A stretch of 47,332 nt of DNA from an uncultured Bacillota bacterium (GCA_947383275.1 CANDCW010000012.1:1-47332), one strand, 5' to 3'; shown: positions 14,302 through 22,357, counted from the first letter of the stretch. The notes: a model not told the origin generated them from the letters alone. Translations and numbers: made by a program.

Positions 14302-14922
14302 ATGGAGCATCAATCTCAGTGGCTAAAGTGGGCCGTGGAACTCCAGGCCCTGGCCCAGGCCGGGCTGGAGTATGGCCGCGATAAATATGACCTGGAGCGC
14401 TATGCCCGCATCCGTGACATTTCCGCCGACATTGTAGCCCGGCACGCGGACCTCCCCCTGGAGACGGTAAAGGAACTGTTTTGCAACGAGTCCGGATATC
14501 AGACTCCCAAGCTGGACACCCGGGCCGCTATCATACAAGATGAAAAAATTCTCCTGGTTCAGGAGGAGGATGGCTTGTGGGCAATGCCCGGGGGCTGGTC
14601 GGATGTAGACATCACGGTGGGAGAAAATTCCGTCAAGGAGGTTAAGGAGGAGGCGGGGCTGGATGTTGCCGTCCGGCTGGTGGTCGCCCTCCAGGACCAG
14701 CACAAGCACAACCGCCCGATCAATCCCTACGGGATCTGCAAGGTACTTGTGCTGTGCAGCCTGCTAGGCGGTTCCTTCCAGCCAAACCTGGAGACGCTGG
14801 ACAGCCGCTGGTTTGCTCTGGAGGCCTTGCCCCCGCTGGCAACCGGGAAGACCACCGAGGCTCAGATCAGGCTGTGCTTCGACGCTTACCACGCGGAACA
14901 TTGGACCACACTCATCGACTGA
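14302..14922 (+). CDS. NUDIX hydrolase with N-terminal helical domain
   Basis: A 206-residue protein. Residues 1-65 are the helical domain found in a NUDIX subgroup (WAVELQALAQAGLEYGRDKYDLERY) that includes nucleoside-diphosphate-sugar and CDP-choline pyrophosphatases. The NUDIX box runs from GGWSDVD to VKEVKEEAGLD. The metal-binding E-x-x-E-E is present, while the first Glu of the generic box is Ile and the Arg is Lys, as I recall for this subgroup. The start at 14302 has TAAGGAGGG upstream. The substrate is not determined. Confidence 0.85.
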   Translation: MEHQSQWLKWAVELQALAQAGLEYGRDKYDLERYARIRDISADIVARHADLPLETVKELFCNESGYQTPKLDTRAAIIQDEKILLVQEEDGLWAMPGGWSDVDITVGENSVKEVKEEAGLDVAVRLVVALQDQHKHNRPINPYGICKVLVLCSLLGGSFQPNLETLDSRWFALEALPPLATGKTTEAQIRLCFDAYHAEHWTTLID

Positions 14923-14937
14923 CAGTCCGGGACGTTC

Positions 14938-14987
14938 TAACACACGTTCCGGTTATAAATTTTCAAAGTTTATGAAACATGTGTTTG
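14938..14987 (+). promoter_or_regulatory. Two candidate LexA (SOS) boxes upstream of lexA
   Basis: TAAC-ACAC-GTTC (14938-14949) and AAAC-ATGT-GTTT (14975-14986) approximate the Gram-positive LexA box GAAC-N4-GTTC with one and two mismatches. The second touches the -35 element of the lexA promoter, the usual position for autorepression. Confidence 0.55.
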
Positions 14988-15013
14988 ACAAACCAGAATA
15001 TTTGTGCTATAAT
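14985..15013 (+). promoter_or_regulatory. Consensus sigma-A promoter of lexA
   Basis: TTGACA (14985-14990), a 17-base spacer and TATAAT (15008-15013): both hexamers are perfect. This promoter would be very active unless repressed. Confidence 0.92.
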
Positions 15014-15078
15014 CTTATCAACCTCAAACAGACAAACCGCAGTCCGGGCGCTCACGCCCGCTGAAAGGAGCCGCTACT

Positions 15079-15696
15079 ATGGCCAAACTTACCAAAAAAC
15101 AACAGGAGGTTTACGACTACATCCTCTCTTTCACCACCCAGCACGGCTACCCTCCTTCTGTACGGGAAATCGGAGCGGCCGTAGGGTTAAAATCTCCCTC
15201 CACCGTCCACTTCCACATGAAAGGACTGGAAGAAGCCGGCGTCATCGTCAAGGCGGAGGGCAAAACCCGTGCCATCTCCCTGCCTGGTGCAACCGTGGGC
15301 CCAATCTCGGAGGAGACGGCCCCCCACGCCAACCAGATCCCCATTGTAGGCAATGTAGCCGCCGGATCCCCTATTCTGGCCCAGGAGTGTATTGAGGAGT
15401 ACCTCACCTTCGACACTCAGGGCCTGTCCGGCGAACATTTCGCCCTGAAGGTGCGGGGCGAGTCCATGCTCAACGCCGGAATCCTCCCCGGCGACCTGGT
15501 GGTGGTCCACCGCCAGCAGGAGGCCCGCAACGGCGAGATTGTGGTCGCCCTCTTTGAGGACGAGGCCACCGTAAAAACCTTCCAGCGCAAGGACGGCCAT
15601 GTCTGGCTCCTCCCTGAAAACCCCGAGTATCAGCCCATCGACGGCACCTATGCTGAAATTATCGGCAAAGTAGTAGCCGTGGTACGCAGGTATTAA
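15079..15696 (+). CDS. lexA: SOS repressor LexA
   Basis: A 205-residue repressor. Residues 1-65 form a winged helix (GYPPSVREIGAAVGLKSPSTV). The self-cleavage site is the Ala-Gly pair in GNVAAGSPILA. The serine nucleophile is in VRGESMLNAGI and the lysine base in DEATVKTFQR. RecA filaments on single-stranded DNA trigger cleavage, which releases the SOS genes. The ATG has AAAGGAG upstream, and LexA-like boxes and a consensus promoter precede it. No recombination or mutasis gene is linked here. Confidence 0.97.
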   Translation: MAKLTKKQQEVYDYILSFTTQHGYPPSVREIGAAVGLKSPSTVHFHMKGLEEAGVIVKAEGKTRAISLPGATVGPISEETAPHANQIPIVGNVAAGSPILAQECIEEYLTFDTQGLSGEHFALKVRGESMLNAGILPGDLVVVHRQQEARNGEIVVALFEDEATVKTFQRKDGHVWLLPENPEYQPIDGTYAEIIGKVVAVVRRY

Positions 15697-15728
15697 AAAA
15701 GCACGCCCCAGGCGGGGCGCGCTTTTTT
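15695..15728. terminator. Bidirectional terminator between lexA and the U32 gene
   Basis: AAAAAAGC-x-CGCCCC / GGGGCG-x-GCTTTTTT stem with one mismatch and a 4-base loop, T6 on both strands. Confidence 0.88.
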
Positions 15729-16942
15729 CAAGGCGACAGGTCCGCCTTCCTCCTCAGCATGGACAGAGGCGGAACCTGTTGGGGCAGCTTCATGCGGAAG
15801 GCCATCTGGGGATGCCGGACCTCTTTCAGGGGTTCGCCGCCGGCGTCCCACAGCGCTTCCACCGTCAACGCCTGGGGGCGGACGCCGGGCCCTACCAGCT
15901 CCAGGGTATCGCCCACGGCAAATTTGTTGTTCAGCATAAGAACGGCCATACCCTCTCCATCGCAGGACTGCACCTTGGCCACGACCTGCCAGTCCCGGAC
16001 ATAGCGGGCGTCCTGCGTAAACTGGCCCGGCTGCCCGTAAAAGAAGCCAGTGGAATAGTGCCGGTGGCTGATATGCTCCACCTCATCCCGCCACACCGGA
16101 TCCAGCGGGACGCCCGCTGCCGCCGCGTCGATGGCGTGGCGGTAGGCTCCGGTGACAATGGCGGCGTAGTAGGCCGACTTGGCCCGGCCCTCCAGCTTGA
16201 GGGAATCTACCCCGGCATCCATCAGGTCGGCCACATGGTCGATCATGCACATATCCCGGGAATTCATAATGTAGGTCTCCCCGTTCTCCTCGTAGACGGG
16301 GAAATACTCCCCCGGCCGCTTCTCCTCCATCAGGGCGTACTGGTAGCGGCAGGGCTGGGCGCAGGCCCCCCGGTTGGAGTCCCGGCCCGTCATGTAGTTG
16401 GACAGCAGGCACCGCCCCGAATAGCTGACGCACATCGCGCCGTGGGCAAAGACCTCGATTTCCAATTCCGGCGGCGTCTTGGCCCTGATCTCCCGAATCT
16501 CATCCAGCGACAGCTCCCGGGCCAAAATCACCCGGCTGGCTCCCAGATCATGCCAGGCCCGGGCGGACTGGTAGTTGACAATACTGGCCTGGGTGGAGAT
16601 ATGGCACTGGACGTGGGGGGCGTACCGCCTGGCCTGGGACAAAACCCCCACATCCGCCAGGATAACCGCGTCCACCCCCAGCTCCTCCAGGTACTCCAGC
16701 CACTCCGGCAGGCGGCTGACCTCCCCATTCCGAGGCATGGTATTGCAGGTAACATGGACACGCACCCCGCGGGCCCGGCACAGCTCCACCGCCTCTCTCA
16801 GCTCCTCCGGGGAAAAGTTCCCGGCGAAGGAGCGCATTCCAAAGGCGTTCCCCGCCAAATAGACGGCGTCCGCCCCGTAGGACACCGACATGTGCAGCCG
16901 CTCCATATCCCCCGCCGGGGCAAGCAGTTCAATCCTGTTCAT
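15728..16942 (-). CDS. U32-family protein (TrhP-like, tRNA U34 hydroxylation)
   Basis: A 404-residue protein with the U32 signature: EVFAHGAMCVSYSGRCLLS followed by Y-M-T-G-R-D-S-N-R-G and three more cysteines (GACAQPC region). Other family blocks are LLAPAGDMERL and the GADAVYLAGNAFGMRSFAGN stretch. U32 proteins were first called collagenases, but bacterial YegQ/YrrN/YrrO members (TrhP) make 5-hydroxyuridine at tRNA position 34. mltG (yrrL in Bacillus) sits just upstream, as in the Bacillus yrrL-yrrO neighbourhood, which supports the TrhP reading. The start at 16942 has TAAGGAG upstream. The exact reaction is inferred. Confidence 0.85.
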   Translation of the reverse strand: MNRIELLAPAGDMERLHMSVSYGADAVYLAGNAFGMRSFAGNFSPEELREAVELCRARGVRVHVTCNTMPRNGEVSRLPEWLEYLEELGVDAVILADVGVLSQARRYAPHVQCHISTQASIVNYQSARAWHDLGASRVILARELSLDEIREIRAKTPPELEIEVFAHGAMCVSYSGRCLLSNYMTGRDSNRGACAQPCRYQYALMEEKRPGEYFPVYEENGETYIMNSRDMCMIDHVADLMDAGVDSLKLEGRAKSAYYAAIVTGAYRHAIDAAAAGVPLDPVWRDEVEHISHRHYSTGFFYGQPGQFTQDARYVRDWQVVAKVQSCDGEGMAVLMLNNKFAVGDTLELVGPGVRPQALTVEALWDAGGEPLKEVRHPQMAFRMKLPQQVPPLSMLRRKADLSP

Positions 16943-16958
16943 ATAAGTTCTCCTTAAC

Positions 16959-16989
16959 AAGCGTCCACCGGGCAAGCCGGTGGACGCTT
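16959..16989 (-). terminator. Hairpin between mltG and the U32 gene
   Basis: A perfect 13-bp stem (AAGCGTCCACCGG / CCGGTGGACGCTT, loop of 5) in the 51-base gap. No T-tract follows on the minus strand, so it is more likely an mRNA-processing or attenuating element than a strong terminator. Confidence 0.5.
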
Positions 16990-16993
16990 TCTG

Positions 16994-18193
16994 TCAGCTG
17001 TTTTTATACCGATCCTGGCTGGCTATAAACTTTTGCAGCTGGTCGTAGGTGCGGAAGAAATGGTGGGTATCGTCGTCGCCTAGGGCGTAATAAAAGTCCT
17101 TGCTGTCTGAGGGGTTCATTGCGGCCACAATGGACTCCATACCCGGATTGGCAATGGGGGTGGGGGGCAGGCCCTTGTACAAATAGGTGTTGTAGGGGGA
17201 GTCAATGGACCGGTCCGCCTCAGTCGGCTCTTTGCCGCCGTTAATATACACCAGGGTGGCGTCGATCTGGAGGAAGCCCTTGGTTCCGGCATCCGGGTTT
17301 TTCAACCGGTTGTGGATAACGGCGGAGATATCGGTACGGTCCTCTCCGGTGGTCTCGCGCTCGATCAGGGAGGCGATGGTGAGGATCTCCCGCAAGGTAT
17401 AGTCGCTTTCCGCCACTTTTTTCCGGAAGTCGTCCTTAACCTGACTGTCAAAGTGGACCAGCAGCTTATTGATGGCATAAACCGGGTCATGGTTGGTGTA
17501 GAAGTCGTAGGTGGCGGGCATCAGATAGCCCTCCAGCCGCTTGTAGTCCCCCAGGGGGATCTCCTGAAGGAAGGAGAACGCGTAATCGTGGCTGGCTGCG
17601 GCATCCCGCAGCTTGTCCACGGTGGACACCCCCTTCTCCTCCAGCAGGGCAAAAATCTGGTCAATGTTATAGCCCTCTGGAATCGTCACTGTCACTGCCG
17701 ACCGGTTGGCGGAGTTGGCCGACATACCGGCCAGCAAGGCCCGGTAGTCCATATCGGTATTCAGGGTGTAGCTGCCCGCAGTGATGACATCCTTCTTGTG
17801 GGTAATGGAGGCAAAGATCTTGAAGAGGAACTTGTACTCAATCATCCCTTCCTCTTGCAGGCGGTCCACCACGCTATCGAAGTCCTCATCCACGGCGACC
17901 GTAAAGGTAATGCTCTTCTCCGGCTTATTCAGGGCCAGCACATCGCCGGCAGCGGTCCAGCCGATGCAAGCCAGAAGGATGGACACCCCAATCACCGCCG
18001 CAACATACAGCAGTACCAGGGCCGCGGTGCGGCCGGCGGAGCGGCGCCTCCTCTTTCTGGGGCGGCGGGGGGCGTCGTAGTCCCGGCCGGACGAACCTCC
18101 GCTGTGCTCCCGCCGCGGGGCAGCGTGGGGGTCCCGGTCCCTGGACCGGCGCTCGCCCCGCCGATCTTCGGGGTTGTAATAGCTATCCTGCAT
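16994..18193 (-). CDS. mltG: Endolytic murein transglycosylase MltG
   Basis: A 399-residue membrane-anchored enzyme that cleaves nascent peptidoglycan glycan chains. A cytosolic Arg-rich N-terminus (about 50 residues) precedes one membrane helix (TAALVLLYVAAVIGVSILLA). The extracytoplasmic part has a LysM-like segment (TVTIPEGYNIDQIFALLEEKG) and the YceG catalytic domain. There, LEGYLMPATYDF and LTIASLIERETT (catalytic Glu) are visible, then SPYNTYLYKGLPPTPIANPG. The start at 18193 has AGGAG eight bases upstream. Confidence 0.95.
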   Translation of the reverse strand: MQDSYYNPEDRRGERRSRDRDPHAAPRREHSGGSSGRDYDAPRRPRKRRRRSAGRTAALVLLYVAAVIGVSILLACIGWTAAGDVLALNKPEKSITFTVAVDEDFDSVVDRLQEEGMIEYKFLFKIFASITHKKDVITAGSYTLNTDMDYRALLAGMSANSANRSAVTVTIPEGYNIDQIFALLEEKGVSTVDKLRDAAASHDYAFSFLQEIPLGDYKRLEGYLMPATYDFYTNHDPVYAINKLLVHFDSQVKDDFRKKVAESDYTLREILTIASLIERETTGEDRTDISAVIHNRLKNPDAGTKGFLQIDATLVYINGGKEPTEADRSIDSPYNTYLYKGLPPTPIANPGMESIVAAMNPSDSKDFYYALGDDDTHHFFRTYDQLQKFIASQDRYKNS

Positions 18194-18223
18194 AGGGTCA
18201 GCTCCTAACAAATTTTTTCTGTC

Positions 18224-18251
18224 ACCAGGGACAAGTGAGGGCCATAGAATG
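18224..18251 (+). promoter_or_regulatory. Candidate sigma-K (mother cell) promoter of the Cys-rich gene
   Basis: AC (18224-18225), exactly 17 bases, then CATAGAATG (18243-18251), close to the sigma-K consensus AC-16/17-CATAnnnTA with one mismatch. The same layout (AC-17-CATACAATG) precedes dpaA at 34549-34576. Confidence 0.45.
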
Positions 18252-18304
18252 ATACAGAACGCGGGGACAGCGTCCCGGCGCATTTTAAGAAGAGGTGAAC
18301 AATC

Positions 18305-18475
18305 ATGTGTGGAAACAACGGTTGGGGCGGCAACAGCGCACTGTGGATCATTATTTTGATCATTATTCTGTTTGGCTGGGGCTGGGGCGGCAATAACTGC
18401 GGCTGCAACAACAACTGCTGCAATAACTGCAACAACGACTGCGGCTGCGGGTGCGACAACGACTGCGGCTGCTAA
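18305..18475 (+). CDS. Cys/Asn/Gly-rich 56-residue membrane-anchored small protein
   Basis: ATG 18305 is preceded by AGAGGTGA. The product begins MCGNNGWGGNSALW, has a strongly hydrophobic helix (IIILIIILFGWGWGG) and ends in a tail of about 27 residues made almost only of Asn, Cys, Gly and Asp. It has 10 cysteines in total, nine of them in the tail. The layout resembles small spore proteins of the YjcZ type, which have a Gly-rich start and a hydrophobic core; the Cys-rich tail is not part of that family as I know it. The sigma-K-like promoter suggests the mother cell and spore coat or outer membrane, where disulfides could cross-link it. Codon use is normal for the window. Function is inferred only. 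Confidence 0.7.
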   Translation: MCGNNGWGGNSALWIIILIIILFGWGWGGNNCGCNNNCCNNCNNDCGCGCDNDCGC

Positions 18476-18533
18476 GCGCGCCTACACACCGGGGGGCGGG
18501 GGGAACAGTCTTCCGCCCCTCCCTCGCGCTTTG

Positions 18534-19073
18534 TCAGAAATGGATTGCCGTGCAGACCTTATCTGCGGCCTCTTTCCCGGCCAGCGCTTCCACCAGGGAC
18601 AGGCCAAACTCAAACGCGGACCCGGCGGCCCGGCCGGTAATGATTCTGCCGTCCTGCACAACCTTCCGGTCCATCCTGACCTGGGCTCCGGCCAGCTGAT
18701 CTTCCATCCCGGGGTAACAGACCGCCTCTTTCCCCTTCAGAAGGCCCCAGCGGCCCAGCAGGGTGGGCGCGGCGCAGATAGCGGCTACCCAAAGGCCCCG
18801 TTCCAGCGCTTCCCGGACAAGCTGTTCCACCCTGGGCTCCCCGCCCAGGTTTTTCACGCCCGTGCCGCCGCCGGGCAAAACCAGCATCTCCGCGTTGGAC
18901 AAGCCTACCCGGTCCAATGTTTCGTCAGCGGCCACGGAAATGCCATGGCTGCCCATAACGGCCTGGTCCCCTATGGACACCAGCGCAGTCTCAATCCCAG
19001 CCCGGCGCAGCATATCGGCAGGAACCAGCGCCTCCGCCTCCTCGAAGCCAGGGGCCAATAGAACATATACCAT
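18534..19073 (-). CDS. DJ-1/PfpI family protein
   Basis: A 179-residue protein of the DJ-1/ThiJ fold. LLAPGFEEAEA holds the conserved Glu, MLVLPGGGTG follows, and the nucleophile elbow AAICAAPTLLG holds the catalytic Cys. FITGRAAGSAFEFGL-like C-terminal features are present as GRIITGRAAGSAFEFGL. Members include glyoxalases, deglycase-type enzymes and chaperones, so no reaction is assigned. The start at 19073 has AGGAGGG upstream. It follows the TagA-type gene by 12 bases and is probably in its operon. Confidence 0.9.
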   Translation of the reverse strand: MVYVLLAPGFEEAEALVPADMLRRAGIETALVSIGDQAVMGSHGISVAADETLDRVGLSNAEMLVLPGGGTGVKNLGGEPRVEQLVREALERGLWVAAICAAPTLLGRWGLLKGKEAVCYPGMEDQLAGAQVRMDRKVVQDGRIITGRAAGSAFEFGLSLVEALAGKEAADKVCTAIHF

Positions 19074-19085
19074 TGAGAAACCCTC

Positions 19086-19805
19086 CTACTTTTTCAGCCG
19101 TCTCCCCGCCGCTTTTACCAGCACCAGGGGGAGCCTGGCCATGCGTCCCGCCCGCCGGGGCTCTTTCTTCAGGCGGTAGACCCATTCCAGTCCCAGCTTC
19201 TGCCAGGACTCGGGCGCCCGTTCCACCCTTCCGGCGAACACATCCAGCGCGCCGCCCAGGCCGATGGCCATTCGAGCGCCGGTGTGCCTGCCCCACCGGG
19301 CCATCCACTTCTCCTGCTTGGGCGCGCCCAGGCAGACAAACAGCAGGTCAGGCCGGGCGGCCGCTACCTTGAGCAGAACCGCCTCCTCGTCCTTGAAGTA
19401 GCCGTCCTGCGTCCCACACAAGACAATGCCGGGATACTGCTCCAAAATGCGCCGTCCCGCCTCCTCGGCCACGCCGGGCTTGGCCCCCAGCAAGTACAGC
19501 CGCCCGCCCCGCTCATTGAGGCAGGCGAGCATGTCCGATGCAAACTCAATTCCGGTGACCCGGCCCTTCAGCGGCGTGCCCTGGATCTTGGCGGAGTAAA
19601 CCACACCGATGCCATCGGCCAGGGCCAGATCCGCCTCGTTCAGCACACGGAGGAACTCGCCGTCCTTCTCCGCTGCAAGAATGAACTCCGGATTTGGGGT
19701 GACTACATAGTGAAATTTATCCTCCTCCAGCAGGGCCGCGCCCACCTGGGCGGCCTCCTGCCGGGTGAGGTCGTCAAACCTGACGCCTAAAACCTCTTTT
19801 TTCAA
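19086..19805 (-). CDS. WecG/TagA/CpsF family glycosyltransferase
   Basis: A 239-residue GT26 enzyme. Family marks are YVVTPNPEFILAAEKD, LADGIGVVYSAKIQG, the ERGGRLYLLGAKPGVAE block, PDLLFVCLGAPKQEKWM, and GLGGALDVFAGRVERAP with W-x-x-L-G-L-E-W after it. These enzymes add ManNAc (TagA) or similar sugars to lipid-linked GlcNAc in wall polymer synthesis. The TTG at 19805 sits behind GGAGG and gives the usual MKKEVLGV start. An ATG at 19817 lies within that ribosome site and is less likely. Confidence 0.9.
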   Translation of the reverse strand: MKKEVLGVRFDDLTRQEAAQVGAALLEEDKFHYVVTPNPEFILAAEKDGEFLRVLNEADLALADGIGVVYSAKIQGTPLKGRVTGIEFASDMLACLNERGGRLYLLGAKPGVAEEAGRRILEQYPGIVLCGTQDGYFKDEEAVLLKVAAARPDLLFVCLGAPKQEKWMARWGRHTGARMAIGLGGALDVFAGRVERAPESWQKLGLEWVYRLKKEPRRAGRMARLPLVLVKAAGRRLKK

Positions 19806-19923
19806 ACATACCTCCATGCGCTGTACGGCGCGTCCATCCCCGTTTTACCCACTCAGGTGATGATTCCCACGCAGGCAGCCGCTCAAACAGGGGCGGATAC
19901 AATTTCCCTTATACTCTCCTGGT

Positions 19924-19952
19924 ATTCTACCATGGTCTGGAGAAAAAGTCTA
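19924..19952 (-). promoter_or_regulatory. Candidate promoter of the TagA-type/DJ-1 operon
   Basis: TAGACT (19947-19952 on minus), a 17-base spacer and TAGAAT (19924-19929), about 115 bases before the TTG start. Confidence 0.5.
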
Positions 19953-20021
19953 TGAAAATTCCGTGAAGTATTCTTTTAAGATTTTGGGGGAATTTGGTTG
20001 AATTTGTAACCGCCTTGTAAC

Positions 20022-20066
20022 TGGACAAACGTCAACGACAAGTGTAGTATAAAAATTAACTACATT
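20022..20066 (+). promoter_or_regulatory. Promoter and candidate BlaI-type operator
   Basis: TGGACA (20022-20027), a 17-base spacer and TAGTAT (20045-20050) form a promoter. The inverted repeat TGTAGT...ACTACA (20043-20064, 10-base centre) covers the -10 and start point. TGTAGT/ACTACA half-sites are typical of BlaI/MecI operators, so the repressor encoded next probably controls itself. Confidence 0.6.
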
Positions 20067-20079
20067 TGAAGTGGATGTG

Positions 20080-20457
20080 ATGGAAATGAAACGACTGCCT
20101 GACACCGAGTTGGAAGTTATGAAAGCCCTCTGGGCCACCGGCCCCGACACCCCCAGGAGCGTCTTGGAGGACAAGCTCTCCCCCTTCGGCTGGGCCGCCA
20201 ACACCATCAACACCTACCTCTCCCGTCTGGCGGACAAGGGCTTTGTTGCCGTCCGCCGGGCGGGCAAGAGCAACCGGTATACCCCCCTGGTGGGGCAGGA
20301 GGAGTATCAGGCTTTCGACAGCCGGGCGGTGTTGGACCGGCTCTATGGCTCCCCCCGGAACTTTGTGGCCGCCCTGGCCCGGGAGGGGATGCGCCGGGGT
20401 GAGCTAGAGGAGCTGCAAGCCCTTCTGGACCAGCTGAACGGAGGTCGGAACCAATGA
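20080..20457 (+). CDS. BlaI/MecI/CopY family transcriptional repressor
   Basis: A repressor of about 125 residues. The winged helix reads LPDTELEVMKALWATGPDTP, then AANTINTYLSRLADKGFVAVRR, and the C-terminal helices dimerise. In BlaI/MecI systems a partner M56 protease cleaves the repressor when a signal is sensed outside the cell. The start is uncertain: GTG 20071, ATG 20080 and ATG 20086 are all in frame and no strong ribosome site decides; 20080 is used. The stop overlaps the protease gene start (ATGA). Confidence 0.9.
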   Translation: MEMKRLPDTELEVMKALWATGPDTPRSVLEDKLSPFGWAANTINTYLSRLADKGFVAVRRAGKSNRYTPLVGQEEYQAFDSRAVLDRLYGSPRNFVAALAREGMRRGELEELQALLDQLNGGRNQ

Positions 20458-21368
20458 ACCATCTCCCGCTCACCCTGGGCGCCCTCACGCTGGGCGGCTC
20501 TGCCGCCGTGCTGCTGCTGGCCTGGGCCGGACGCTCCACCCGAAGCCGCTACGGAGCCAAATGGCGCTGCTGGGCCTGGGTCCTGCTGTGCCTGCGGCTG
20601 GCCGTCCCCCTGCCCCTGATTTTTCATGGGGAGGCTCGGGCCCCCATTCGTATGGAGCTTCCCAACCCGCCCGCTGTTGTCCAGCGGCCCGCCATCCCCA
20701 ATTCCCCCACGCCCAGTAACACCCCCGAGCCCCCCCAGGGGGCTCAGGGTACGCCGCCCAGCCCCCCGGAGGACGGCTCCGCCGCCCAGCCGCCGTCCTT
20801 GCCCACCCCCGCCCAGCCGGAGGAAAATCCGCCCCCTGACTTATCCCGGCTGCTGATTGCGGTCTGGCTGGCCGGCGCCGCGGCCATGCTGGGGTGGAAC
20901 GGCATCTCACACATCCGGTTCCTGTCCTACCTGCGCCGGTGGTCCGCCCCGGTAAACGACTGGGACGCGGTAGAGGCGTTCAACCACTTGGGCGACCAGC
21001 TGCACCTCCACCGCCGGCCCCGCCTGCTTGTGTGCCAGGGCTTGAAGGTGCCCATGCTGGCCGGGACGCTCCGCCCCGCCATCCTTCTGCCCCAGGGAAA
21101 GATCACCGGGGAGGAGCTGGCCTTCTCCCTGCTCCACGAGCTGACCCACTTCCGCCGGGGGGACATCTGGCTGAAAACCCTGGCCATGTGGGTTAACGCC
21201 CTATACTGGTTTAACCCGCTGATGTGGCTTTTGGTCCGCCTGGTGGAGCGGGACACCGAGCTGGCCTGCGACGAGGACGCCCTGCGACGCCTGTCCCCCC
21301 GGGATTACTCCGCCTATGGGCAGACGATTTTGTCCGCCGTGGCAAAATTGCAGACGAAGCACCAGTAG
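20454..21368 (+). CDS. Sensorless M56 (BlaR1-like) membrane zinc protease
   Basis: A 304-residue protein: two N-terminal helices, a Pro/Ser-rich outside loop (about residues 68-130), a third helix, then a cytosolic gluzincin domain with HELTHFRRGD (HExxH at about residue 228) and ERDTELACDEDALRR (third zinc ligand). It stops right after the YGQTILSAVAKLQ helix. In ordinary BlaR1/M56 proteins a linker, a last membrane helix and an outside sensor domain follow in the same chain. Here the linker and helix appear instead at the start of the next genes. The domain should cleave the BlaI-type partner. It is translationally coupled to the repressor gene. Confidence 0.9.
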   Translation: MNHLPLTLGALTLGGSAAVLLLAWAGRSTRSRYGAKWRCWAWVLLCLRLAVPLPLIFHGEARAPIRMELPNPPAVVQRPAIPNSPTPSNTPEPPQGAQGTPPSPPEDGSAAQPPSLPTPAQPEENPPPDLSRLLIAVWLAGAAAMLGWNGISHIRFLSYLRRWSAPVNDWDAVEAFNHLGDQLHLHRRPRLLVCQGLKVPMLAGTLRPAILLPQGKITGEELAFSLLHELTHFRRGDIWLKTLAMWVNALYWFNPLMWLLVRLVERDTELACDEDALRRLSPRDYSAYGQTILSAVAKLQTKHQ

Positions 21369-21391
21369 AGCGTTTACGAAAGGAGCTCCTC

Positions 21392-22342
21392 ATGAAGAAC
21401 ACCATGCCCCGCACCCCCTTCTCCACGCCCCTGTCCGGGTCCGCGAAAGAGGCAGAGCTGCGGCTGAAAAATATCTTCTCCGGGCCCAAGAAGCGGCCTC
21501 CGCTGCCCCTCTTGATTTTGATGTTCGCCGTGTGCCTCCTCTGCGGCAATCTGGTGTCCTGCCACACCAGGAGCGGGACGGCGCTGGCCGATGCCAGCCC
21601 CGCCGTGCTCCGGTCGGGCACGGACTACATACTGGACCGGGTCCAGGCGTTCCTGTTCCGCACCCAGACCGTCCCCCTGGGGGAGTGGAGGGGCAGGGCG
21701 CTGTCCCTGGAGCTGGAGGAGCACCAGACCGAGTGGCGATTCTCCTTTCAGGTGGACCGGATTCATGTCGCCCTGGACGGCGAACGGATCCAGACCATCA
21801 CGGCTCCGGAGACGATGCCCAACGGGGTGGAGAGGCTGCCCGATGGGGTGGGCACCCCCTATCAGGAGGACTGGTCCGAATGGGACTGCTACGGGCTGTT
21901 CGACTACTCCCCCGAGTTTGAAGCGGGTTCGCCCATCGTCCTGGACCTGAACTTCGACGGGCATATGGACTTCGGGCTGCTGAGCTTTGATACATACAGC
22001 CGCAATCTGCCCTACATTTTCTATCTCTGGGACCCGGAGCGGGAACAGTTCGACTGCTTCGGCACCTTCAACTACACCCTGGAGGCCGACCCGGAATCCC
22101 AGCAGCTGATTGAGGTATGCTACGGCGGCAACGACGGCGATGACACCAACTGGTACGCCTGGGAGGACGGCAAACTGGTCCTGGTTCGCCGGGAGGAGGA
22201 GGACTACCGGACCTACTATGGCGACGAGCCGGTTCGGCGCGACGGGGCCTTGTACCATAAGCTGAACGTCCACATCTACGAGCGGGAAAACGGCCAGATG
22301 GTCCAGAAAGAGGACGAGATCCGCTACTACTACGCGGGATAA
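21392..22342 (+). CDS. Anchored exported protein 1 of the M56-linked array
   Basis: A 316-residue protein. Residues 5-58 are the shared cassette: TPFSTPLSGSAKEAELRLKN, basic GPKKRPP, helix LLILMFAVCLLCGN and the Cys-ending LVSC, which also fits a lipobox. The outside domain includes the helix VQAFLFRTQTVPLGEWRG and a D-x-N-x-D-G calcium-loop-like phrase (LDLNFDGHMDFGLLSF), followed by PYIFYLWDPEREQFD. That pattern is seen in FG-GAP-like beta domains. The start at 21392 has AAAGGAG upstream, 23 bases after the protease gene. Function is unknown; it could be a sensor subunit for the protease. Confidence 0.75.
   Translation: MKNTMPRTPFSTPLSGSAKEAELRLKNIFSGPKKRPPLPLLILMFAVCLLCGNLVSCHTRSGTALADASPAVLRSGTDYILDRVQAFLFRTQTVPLGEWRGRALSLELEEHQTEWRFSFQVDRIHVALDGERIQTITAPETMPNGVERLPDGVGTPYQEDWSEWDCYGLFDYSPEFEAGSPIVLDLNFDGHMDFGLLSFDTYSRNLPYIFYLWDPEREQFDCFGTFNYTLEADPESQQLIEVCYGGNDGDDTNWYAWEDGKLVLVRREEEDYRTYYGDEPVRRDGALYHKLNVHIYERENGQMVQKEDEIRYYYAG
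21404..21565 (+). repeat. Shared N-terminal cassette, copy 1 (162 bp)
   Basis: Encodes MPRTPFSTPLSGSAKE to LVSCH. The DNA is highly similar to copies at 22370-22531 and 25170-25331, all exactly 162 bp without gaps. Confidence 0.9.
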
Positions 22343-22357
22343 AGAAAGGAAATCGCT

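Noticed and set aside
20454..21565. Treating the protease and first cassette as one frameshifted gene
   Set aside because: Possible in principle, but the cassette gene has its own ribosome site and the same separate start is repeated for the other array members.
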